Assembly (NCBI GenBank): GCA_029269725.1 | Contig: JARJHS010000006.1 | Coordinates: forward strand, 310,001 to 374,000 | Length of the DNA stretch: 64,000 bases | Source of the DNA: Pollutibacter soli | Lineage (GTDB): Bacteria; Bacteroidota; Bacteroidia; Chitinophagales; Chitinophagaceae | Direction: 5' to 3' | In this document: positions 52,462-61,100 of the stretch, piece after piece | Layout: each line of letters begins with the position of its first letter | Numbering within the stretch: position 1 is the first letter of the stretch | Made by a program: the position numbers and the translations under genes | The notes under the pieces: model-generated | The model's database searches: none | Seen by the model: only the letters and a program-made list of their open reading frames with translations | What the model was told of the DNA's origin: nothing

Positions 52462-53280
52462 GCAACAGGCAGGAGTATGCAGGCAGGAGAAAACAGCCAG
52501 CTGCTGCAAAATATGAGCTTACATATTTTCGCTGGATTTTCTCTGCCTTTCCTCTGTGTGTAGTTTCTCGGTTGTCAGCTTTGTGTTTTGAATTCAGGCA
52601 GGAGGCCGGAATAAGCAGGAGAAAAAGCCAGACAATAGCAAGAAGGCAACAGTCAGCAATACCTGGTGGATTACTGATGCAATTTTTTTTCGAAGGATTT
52701 CTTTGCCTTTCCTTTGCGGGCTGTTTTACTTGGCTGTTTCTTTGCGGTTTGATGTTAGAGAGGAGGCATCTGAACAACCCGACAATCAAAAATGCTTATC
52801 AAGATTTAAATATTCCACCTTTTCCATAAAAGGGAAGTATGGTAATATTTCAATCAGTTCTTTTGCTTTTGCTTCATCGATATCTTTAAAAATTAATACT
52901 GCACCTGTCTTTGACACCGAAAGAAAAAAAATCTCCAGGATAGCTTCCTGCTGCCATTGGTTTATAAACTCCATTTCTCTCCGAGAAAGATCTGGTATTG
53001 CTTTATTTTTTCGATTGATTCAGGCGTGATATTTATGAATGCCAAGATCCGTTTCATAAATTTCGTTTACTGAGCGGCAAATAATCCGGCCAATGTATTT
53101 CAGATTAAAAAACGGGTGAAATAAATGCAGGTTTTGTAGAATTGATACAGGTGACAGTAAGAAGGTAGCAGGCAGTAGTAATAGCCAGCTGCGCAGAATA
53201 TGTCCTTACTTTTCGCAGGATTTTCTCTGTCTTTCCTCTGTGGGCTGTTACCCCGGCTGTTGGCTCTGTGATTTGACTTT
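52462..53280. repeat. Three degenerate copies of a 130-bp repeat
   Basis: Segments at about 52462-52590, 52617-52760 and 53146-53280 share a GGCAACAGGCAG/AAGGCAACAG-type start, a CAGC-rich middle and GATTTTCTCTGCCTTTCCTCTGTG or a close variant near the end, followed by GGCTGTT and TTTG-rich sequence. A related GGCAACAGGCAGCAGGCAG run lies at 57902. Frames across them are not coding. A frameshifted small gene lies between the second and third copy. Confidence 0.6.
52786..53057 (-). pseudogene. Frameshifted small gene, muconolactone-isomerase-like
   Basis: ATG 53057 gives MKRILAFINITPESIEKIKQ and runs to a stop after GEKWSL. One base out of frame, starting at MEFINQWQQEAI, a second frame runs to 52786 with TGAVLIFKDIDEAKAKELIE, then LPYFPFMEKVEYLNL. 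Joined they would make a 90-residue protein of the ferredoxin-like dimeric alpha/beta-barrel kind (muconolactone isomerase/YCII-like: strand, helix, a VLIF strand, an EAKAKELI helix and a final strand). The total length is one base short of a multiple of three, and the junction lies at GAGAAATGG, so loss of one A is the simplest explanation. Family name is tentative. Confidence 0.65.
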
Positions 53281-53334
53281 AAACTGGAGCAAAAAAGCAT
53301 TTATCATATTTGCCGGATTTCTTCAGACGCCTCT

Positions 53335-55476
53335 TTAAATAACAACCACAAATTTCGATCCCTTTCCTTCCATACTGCTCACCCGGATCTCACCGCCATG
53401 CGCTTTCACTATATCATAACTCAAACTGAGTCCAAGTCCTGTAGCTTGTCCTGTCGGCTTAGTAGTGAAGAAGGGTTGAAATATCTTTTCTCTTATACGC
53501 TCAGGTACACCGTCAGCATTATCCTCTACCTCAATCAATGTTTTTCCATTTTCAGCCCGGGTACTGATCTTCACTGTTGGAGAATACAATCCGTTCTCCT
53601 TCTTTGATCTCTCACTCACCGCATAAAATGCATTGTTCAGAATGTTAACAACCACACGTCCGATATCCTGCGAAACGATCGATGCGGTTGAATCTTCCTT
53701 ATCGAAGTTGAATTCCATCGTTGCCTGAAAATCTTTCTGCTTTGCCCGATAGCCATGATATGCCAATCGTGCATACTCTTCCACCAGCTTGTTTACATCG
53801 GTCATTTCTTTATGTCCGCTGGTACTACCTGTATGTTGAAGCATGCTTTTTACTATTCCATCCGCTCGCTTTCCATGATTATTTATTTTTACTTCATTCT
53901 CTTTAAGGCTGTTCGCTATAAGGGAAGCTTCACTGATTTTACCTTTATTCAATTCTTCCTGCAACTCAACAATAAGTTCAGCATTTACATCCGAGAAGTT
54001 ATTGATAAAATTGAGCGGGTTCTGAATTTCATGTGCTATTCCCGCGGTGAGCTCTCCAAGCGAAGCCATCTTTTCTGCCTGGATCAACTGCGCCTGAGTT
54101 GTTTTTAACTCAGTCAGGGATCGATGAAGCTCTGAGGTGCGCTCAGTTACCAAAGTCTCGAGTTTCAGATTTTGCGAGGCCAGTATCTCCTGTTTTTCTT
54201 TTTCAACTGCCAGGTTTTTCTCCGACAGTGTCGCCACCTCGTTCAGCTTTTGTTGCAGACGTTTGCTTGTACGTGCAAAATCATTAGCGAGAAATATCGA
54301 CACGGCAGCAGGTGGAGCAACGATATAACCCAAAAAGAAGAATGAAAATATATTCAGCGGTGGATTTAGTAAATGATCAGTAACTGAGCCGATTGCATTG
54401 GTCAAAAAAAGGAAAAAGCAAATCAATGCAATTACAAATCCAATCGTTAATATTCTTGCCTCCTTCATATTCCTCCTCCATGCAATGATGGAAATGATGA
54501 TGATCATTATGTAAATAAAAAAAGGAACATTTGATAGCGTTATCTCGAATCCTTTCTTATACCACAAAGACGCCGTGATAAGACTTGCGATACAAAAAAC
54601 TCCTGTTAGCCATAATAATAATTTCTTCTGAACATTCAGGTAATTCTGAATGGAAGCAAGCATTAATATCTGACCAACGAAATGAATCGAGCTGGCAAGC
54701 ATACCAAATTGAAATTTCTTATCCTGGTCCGCCCCATAGTAATAATAATTGTGTACTATTCCGCCGGTTACAGTAAAGAGTAATGCCAACGAGAAGTATA
54801 AATTTGCCTTCCTGGCAGGATACATGATATAGAAAGCCATGTGCAGGATAAAAGCCATAAACATGATACCCTGCATAAACATATCCAGCCAGGGCCGCGT
54901 AAAAATTCCACGGTACTTACCAATCGCGTCCGACTCACGCATAATCATCATGTTCAAAAATGGGTTGGTAGTGCCATAGAATGTGATGTACTTTATGCCT
55001 GGCTGGGCAGCAAAGCGAACCGAAAAAGTTTGCACACTATCGTTGCTGAGTGGCAGGTATACTGGTGCCCAATGCGGATCTTCTGCCTTGATCAATCCAT
55101 TCTTACTATTAATGGTACCATATGTTGCAATTAATATTCCGTTCAGGTAAATTTCAGAAGCTACTGACTGTTTGACCAACATCGACATCTTCCGCCGACC
55201 TGCCTCTTCGGGCAGGCGTATACGTAACCGCATCCAGCCTACTCCTTTTTTTGCATCTTCTGGTATCGAATCGTGTATATCAGCTGCCGGCCTGATCGGT
55301 TTCCAGCGACTGTCATCAAAGCCTGGCATCACCGCTTCCGGCTGATCAGTCATACTATACCTCCAGCCATTGTTCAACAAGATGAACGATTTTCCAGGGT
55401 CGTCCAGGATGATTATTTCCTGCGACTGCAGGAAAAAAGGTAACATACAAAATATAGATACAGTTATAAAACGCAT
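53335..55476 (-). CDS. 7TM-DISM-like sensor histidine kinase
   Basis: This is a 713-residue protein. Signal peptide MRFITVSIFCMLPFFLQSQ; then an extracytoplasmic domain resembling the sugar-binding jelly roll of glycoside hydrolase family 2 (GWRYSMTD, FDDSRWKPIRPAADIHD, GVGWMRLRIRLP, LVKQSVASEIYLNGILIATY). About seven membrane helices follow between residues 205 and 400. Next come a coiled coil and a HisKA/HATPase module: H-box LTAGIAHEIQNPLNFINNFS, N-box VVVNILNNAFYAV, G1 VEDNADGVPERI and G2 TGQATGLGLSLSYDIV. It starts 3 bases after its paralogue's stop and is therefore in one operon with it. There is no receiver or regulator gene beside it. Confidence 0.93.
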   Translation of the reverse strand: MRFITVSIFCMLPFFLQSQEIIILDDPGKSFILLNNGWRYSMTDQPEAVMPGFDDSRWKPIRPAADIHDSIPEDAKKGVGWMRLRIRLPEEAGRRKMSMLVKQSVASEIYLNGILIATYGTINSKNGLIKAEDPHWAPVYLPLSNDSVQTFSVRFAAQPGIKYITFYGTTNPFLNMMIMRESDAIGKYRGIFTRPWLDMFMQGIMFMAFILHMAFYIMYPARKANLYFSLALLFTVTGGIVHNYYYYGADQDKKFQFGMLASSIHFVGQILMLASIQNYLNVQKKLLLWLTGVFCIASLITASLWYKKGFEITLSNVPFFIYIMIIIISIIAWRRNMKEARILTIGFVIALICFFLFLTNAIGSVTDHLLNPPLNIFSFFFLGYIVAPPAAVSIFLANDFARTSKRLQQKLNEVATLSEKNLAVEKEKQEILASQNLKLETLVTERTSELHRSLTELKTTQAQLIQAEKMASLGELTAGIAHEIQNPLNFINNFSDVNAELIVELQEELNKGKISEASLIANSLKENEVKINNHGKRADGIVKSMLQHTGSTSGHKEMTDVNKLVEEYARLAYHGYRAKQKDFQATMEFNFDKEDSTASIVSQDIGRVVVNILNNAFYAVSERSKKENGLYSPTVKISTRAENGKTLIEVEDNADGVPERIREKIFQPFFTTKPTGQATGLGLSLSYDIVKAHGGEIRVSSMEGKGSKFVVVI

Positions 55477-55479
55477 TGC

Positions 55480-57738
55480 TCAGGTGAGTATAGGTGATGA
55501 TGATGTTTGCTGCTTTTCAACAGGTAGCTCGATGTTCATTATCGTTCCGCCTCCGCCATTGTCATCAATGTACATCCGTCCGCCATGCGTTTTTATGATA
55601 TCGTAACTCAGACTCAATCCCAACCCCGTCCCGTGTCCTGTCGGTTTCGTAGTGAAAAAGGGCTGAAAGATCTTTTCCCGGATATGTCTGGGTATGCCGC
55701 TGCCGTTATCCTTCACCGTTATTACGATGGTATCACCTGTGCGCTTAGTGGATACGGCGACTTCGTTTCTGGCTGATTCATTACCATCGCTGCTGATCGT
55801 TTCGCCGACTGCTTTGTCAATCGTAGAGACGCCATGCCTGTCTCTACGATTGACAGCAGCCGAACTTCGCTCCATACAGGCATAGAATGCATTGTTGAGA
55901 ACGTTCAGCAATACACGACCAATATCCTGAGCAACCATCGGTACTACTCCGGCGTTGGGATCAAGATCAATATCAATCGCGGCATTAAAATCTTTCTGCT
56001 TTGCACGATAACCATGATAGGCAAGCCGTACATATTCATCCACCAGCTTGTTTACATCGGTGAGCTCCTTCTGTCCGCTGCTGCTGCGCGAATGTTGCAG
56101 CATGCTCTTCACTATCCCGTCCGCTCTTTTTCCATGATGATTGATTTTCTCTTCATTTTCTTTCAGGCTTTCGCTAATCGAAATGGCTTCTTTCACTTCG
56201 CCCTTCTTTAATTCGTCCTGCAGTTCCGCAATCAGTTCACGATTCAGGTCTGAGAAATTATTGACGAAATTCAATGGGTTTTGTATTTCATGTGCGACTC
56301 CGGCAGTCAACTCTCCCAGCGAAGCCATTTTTTCGGATTGTATCAGCTGCGCCTGTGCAGATCGCAGATGTTCAAGTGAATGGGTCAGTTCGGCCGTTCG
56401 TTCTTCCACTTTCTTTTCAAGTTCCTGGTTCATGGAAACCAGGATCTCCTGTTTTTCCTGTTGTTGTCTCCGATTAGCCTCAGCAAGATCATTGTTCTTA
56501 CGAATCGTTTCCTGCAATGATTTGTTGGTGTATGCAAAATCCAACGCGAGAAAAAGAGAAATGGCGACGACTATTCCCATCGCGTTAACGAGGTTGGTAA
56601 TCAGAATAGCCGGAGTGCTAAAAATAGTCCGTGATTCATCATGATTTCTTACCAGCATAATGAAAGTGGCAAAGAACACGGATGTTATCATAACTCCCAC
56701 AGCAATGATCCAGGAGCCTTTTACTCTGGACCGAACCGCCTGTATCGCAAGGCGCGCGATATTTACATACACGATTATCTGAAAAAAGACAGCGCCTATT
56801 AGCCATCCTCCTTCATATATAAAAGCATCCAGGAAGGTTGCCACCACACCCAAAAAAATCAATAGCCGGAAAAAAATGTCGTTTTTGCGCAATAGAAATA
56901 TCTGCAATGAATAATTCAGAAACAACATGCCGATATTATACCCCAGGAATGCAAAGTTGCCGAAGAAGAATTTCAAATCAACTTTGTGATTGTAGTATAA
57001 ATGCACACCCTGAGATATATTCCCTATAATAACTACCAAAGCATACAAAGCAAAATATAAGTTAGCTCTCTGTGCCGGGTAAAGAAAAAATAAAGCGGCA
57101 TGCAATATGAGCAGCATCAGCAGAGTGCCATTTAAAAGAAACCCATAATTGAGGGCTGTATTTTCGGTATAATTGAAAAATGATATCGCTTCATTTGTTG
57201 GCACCAACTCAACTGTCAGTAATGGGTTTAGGGTATTAAATGTTTTAGTGTACAAGACACCAGGCTGCATCGCAGCCCGTACAGCAATAACCTGCTTTGC
57301 GCCCGGAGAAAAAAATACCGGGATAGGCTTCCAACCCGGATCGTAGGCCCTGACCGATTGTGTATCATTACCCAAAACTCCAAATCGTCGAATCATTTTT
57401 CCATTGAGATAAATTTCTGAAGCTACTGACTGACGAATATTTAATGAATAATTTTCATTGGCTTTAACATCATTTCCATCGATTGTATATCGCAACCATA
57501 TCCTGGCTACATTTTCCAATTCTGATAGACTGTCATGAATATCTCTTGACGGTACAATCGCTTTCCAGTCACGATCATCATATGACGAAGCTGCCCATGC
57601 TTTATCATCACCTTCTTTATATTTCCATCCTTTCTCAAGAGCAACGCCGGGTACGTCCAGGTGGCCGGGAATACTCGCAGCAGCAACAGCCAGGACAATA
57701 ATCCCCAGCAGCAGAAATATGACGTTCCGGGTTGACAT
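55480..57738 (-). CDS. 7TM-DISM-like sensor histidine kinase, paralogue
   Basis: This is a 752-residue protein with the same architecture as the next gene: signal anchor (IFLLLGIIVLAVAAASI), jelly-roll sensor domain (GWKYKEGDDKAWAASSYDD, IRQSVASEIYLNGKMIRRF), seven membrane helices, coiled coil, H-box LTAGVAHEIQNPLNFVNNFS, N-box VLLNVLNNAFYACME, G1 VKDNGSGIPRHI and G2 TGHGTGLGLSLSYDII. Between the N-box and G1 it has an insertion of about 30 residues relative to the paralogue (containing NRRDRHGVSTIDKAVGE), which is encoded partly by a perfect 15-bp inverted repeat. The insertion falls in a loop of the ATP-binding fold, so the kinase may still work. The pair looks like a tandem duplication. 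Confidence 0.93.
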   Translation of the reverse strand: MSTRNVIFLLLGIIVLAVAAASIPGHLDVPGVALEKGWKYKEGDDKAWAASSYDDRDWKAIVPSRDIHDSLSELENVARIWLRYTIDGNDVKANENYSLNIRQSVASEIYLNGKMIRRFGVLGNDTQSVRAYDPGWKPIPVFFSPGAKQVIAVRAAMQPGVLYTKTFNTLNPLLTVELVPTNEAISFFNYTENTALNYGFLLNGTLLMLLILHAALFFLYPAQRANLYFALYALVVIIGNISQGVHLYYNHKVDLKFFFGNFAFLGYNIGMLFLNYSLQIFLLRKNDIFFRLLIFLGVVATFLDAFIYEGGWLIGAVFFQIIVYVNIARLAIQAVRSRVKGSWIIAVGVMITSVFFATFIMLVRNHDESRTIFSTPAILITNLVNAMGIVVAISLFLALDFAYTNKSLQETIRKNNDLAEANRRQQQEKQEILVSMNQELEKKVEERTAELTHSLEHLRSAQAQLIQSEKMASLGELTAGVAHEIQNPLNFVNNFSDLNRELIAELQDELKKGEVKEAISISESLKENEEKINHHGKRADGIVKSMLQHSRSSSGQKELTDVNKLVDEYVRLAYHGYRAKQKDFNAAIDIDLDPNAGVVPMVAQDIGRVLLNVLNNAFYACMERSSAAVNRRDRHGVSTIDKAVGETISSDGNESARNEVAVSTKRTGDTIVITVKDNGSGIPRHIREKIFQPFFTTKPTGHGTGLGLSLSYDIIKTHGGRMYIDDNGGGGTIMNIELPVEKQQTSSSPILT
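55816..55854. repeat. Palindrome inserted inside the kinase gene
   Basis: GTCAATCGTAGAGAC, a 9-base loop (GCCATGCCT), then GTCTCTACGATTGAC: a perfect 15-bp inverted repeat within the coding sequence, at the site where the protein has extra residues compared with its paralogue. The core is reminiscent of the ATCGTAGGGACGC-type palindrome at 4610. Confidence 0.8.
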
Positions 57739-58181
57739 TCCTGAGAAATTTAGATCAGGTGTTAATTTTCTAAAAATGATTTATCAGCGCAGGGTGGATT
57801 GGCAACGTATGAACGAAAAACAGTGTGCAAAGGGAAGGAATAACCGAAGAGAGATCTTTAATTTATTTCAAAACAAGGAAACGGACAAAAGTTTTAGTCA
57901 GGCAACAGGCAGCAGGCAGGAAAGGGAGGCAGGAGATTTGGTAGTCATAGTGTAGTATCGGGCAAGCTATTGGATCTTTTGAGGGCAGGTAATCTTGCTG
58001 TTCGTTGTTCGTTATTCGTTGTTCGTTTGAACAGCCAGTGTATAGTTTCACCCGTATTCTGTATCCTGTAGTCTGTTTTCTTCAGTCCGCCAGGCATATA
58101 AAATGTTAATACCCTTTTTTATTTATGCAATAACCGATAATCTTACATCTGAAATTCAGACTGGCAAAACAGATTTTCACC
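57739..58181. other. Intergenic region with low-complexity repeats
   Basis: It contains a GGCAACAGGCAGCAGGCAG run (57902-57920) and a GTTGTTCGTTATTCGTTGTT run (about 58004-58023). No gene is supported. It must carry the promoters of the divergent kinase operon and the alpha-2-macroglobulin gene; no consensus box pair stands out. Confidence 0.6.
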
Positions 58182-61100
58182 ATGAGAGAAATATTGATCG
58201 TTACGGCATTGATTATCACCCAATTACACGCATTTGCACAACAGAAAATGACTGACTATACCAAGCTTTGGAAAAAAGTTGATGATCTGATTGAGAAAAA
58301 AGGACTCACAGCTTCTGCCCTGACAGAAGTAAAGAATATTTATTCTCTTGCGGTTAAAGAGAAAAATGATGCACAGCAAATCAGGGCATTGGTGTATGAA
58401 GGGAGGTTGACCGACACAAATGAAGAAGATGCGACACAAAAAATTTCAGATCGATGGAACTCTTTGCTGAAGACTTCCCATGAACCTGTATCATCATTGT
58501 TGAACAGTATGCTCGGAAAATTATATTGGAATTATTTTCAACGCAACAGATACAAGCTATACCGTGAACCGAATACTGAAAACGGAAAACTGGAAGAAAA
58601 GAAGAAAGATCTGGAGTCTATGGATGCTGAGGAACTGCATCAGCTGATCACAAAACATTTTACTGCATCGCTGAAGGATTACAAAACGCTTTCCGGAATA
58701 AAACTTAACCAGTGGCAACCCATCATTATCAAAGGAAATAATCCTGAATTGCGACCCACGCTTTATGATCTTCTGGCGCAGGCCGCACTACAATATTTTG
58801 TCAGCGGAGAAAGAACGTTACGGAAAGCAGTAAACGATTTTGAAATTTCAGACACCCGTGCATTCGGTCATGCAGCACAGTTTGTACAGTGGAAACCCGA
58901 AACAAAAGATTCCACCTCACTCTATTACCAGGCCATACTGATCTATCAGCAACTCATCCGGTTACATCTTTCGGATAAAAATCTCACTGCCCTGCTGGAC
59001 GTCGATATTGAACGTTTACAATTTGTACATCGCATCGCTGTCACCCCGGATAAAAATGAATTCTACAGGGCCGGACTATTGAGTATTTTTTTGAATTATC
59101 CGGACAGGCCGGAAGCAGGTAAGGCATTCTATCTCGCTACTGCACAGGTGTACCAGGAGGCAATGAACTATTCAGATGAGAACCCAGATCAGCGACTACG
59201 CTTTTTATTGGTTGATGTAAAACAGCAACTGGAACAAATACAAAAAAAATACCCATTGACTGAAGCTGCAGCAAATGCATCAAATCTTCTGCAACAGATA
59301 CTGAAGAAATCAGTACAACTGGAAACGGAGAGAGTGAATCTTCCGGATCAGCCTTTCAGAACGAGAGTGAGTTTTGCAAATACAAACCTGATGTATTACA
59401 GGATCATCAAAGTGGACGATCATTTTCCTGATGAGAATAACCGCTGGGATGATAAGTACTGGCAGAAGCTTGTTTCATTAAAACCAATCGACCAGGTAAG
59501 ACAGGAATTGCCACTTGCACCGGATTACAGAACTCATTCAACTGAAATTAAAATTGATGCATTGCCGGTAGGTCGTTATGCTTTGCTGGCAGGAGTGAAT
59601 GAGAATTTCAGTCTTGATCAGAATCCATTGGCGGTTCAATACTTCGATGTCTCGGATATTTCATGGGCGAACAATGGCAATCATTATTTCTTTCTGCATC
59701 GCGATAACGGCCAGCCATTAACAGACGCGCAAGTGCAGCTGTGGAGTAAAAAATACGACTACAAAACGAACAAATACAACTTTACCAAACTTCAGAGTCT
59801 GTCTGCAAACAAAAATGGCTACGCCTTCATTTCTGCACCTGAAAAATTAGATGGTCAGTTGACATTTGAAATTAACTGGCAGAAGGATCACCTTTTCAGT
59901 TCGGATGAACAAATTCGTCCATACCCGATCTATAGAAATGCAACTGGTGAAATTCCGGATGAAGAAAAAGCACGAAGTCATGCATTTATTTTTTTAGATC
60001 GTAGTATTTATCGTCCGGGGCAGGAAGTATTTTTTAAGACAATCTATATACGTAAAAACAAAAATGAGAATACGCATGCTGTGATCTCCGGCCTGAGATC
60101 AACCGTCTACCTTAACAACGCGAACGGAGAAATAATTGACTCCCTGCAATTGGAATCAAACGAATTTGGATCTGTATCAGGGAAATTCAGATTACCTCTC
60201 AGCGGACTAACCGGGTCTTTTAGTATCAGAGAAGCTTATACGAATGCAACACAGCAATTCAATGTTGAAGAGTACAAGAGACCGAAGTTCCAGGTTACAT
60301 TGGAAAAACCTAAAAAGGAATTTAAATTGAATGATACGGTTACAGTGGAAGGGAATGCTGTTGCTTATGCAGGAATCGCTATAGGCGGATCGAAAGTGCG
60401 TTACCGTGTAACCAGATCGGTGTTTTATCCATATCCGTTTTATAGCAGGTACAGGATCATGCCTTACAGTGAGCCGGTGGAGATTGCGAATGGAATTACA
60501 GAAACGGGTGTCGATGGAAAATTTAATATCTCTTTTCCCGCTGTACCCGATAAGAATTCCGATCCAAAATCATTGCCGGTATTTCATTATTCCATTAGTG
60601 CCGATGTAACTGACATCAACGGCGAGACACGTTCTGCAGAAACGATGGTGTCCATCGGTTATCATTCTTTGCAGATCTCGGGGTCGGTTGCGGAAGTATT
60701 ATATGCTGACAGCACAAATAAAATTTCTGTTTCGGCAACCAATCTTTCTGGTGAACCTCAAAAAGCAACTGTAAAAATCACAGCATATCTGCTGGAAACA
60801 CCGGATCGATTGATACGTGAACGTTACTGGAATCAGTCCGACACATTTATTTTCAGTAACGAGGAGTACATTAAATATTTTCCAAACGATGAATATGCTG
60901 ATGAGTCAAAAAAAGAAAGCTGGAAAAGGAAGGCGAAAGTGTGGGAAATAACGGACACGGTCAGCGGAAATAATCAGTCGGTTACTATTCCAAAATCTGC
61001 CTTGAAGCCGGGAGTATATGCAATTGAGATATCAGGTACGGATAAATCCGGCAGGGAAGTAAAGACTGTTGTATATACTGAGCTGAAAGCTTCAATCAAC

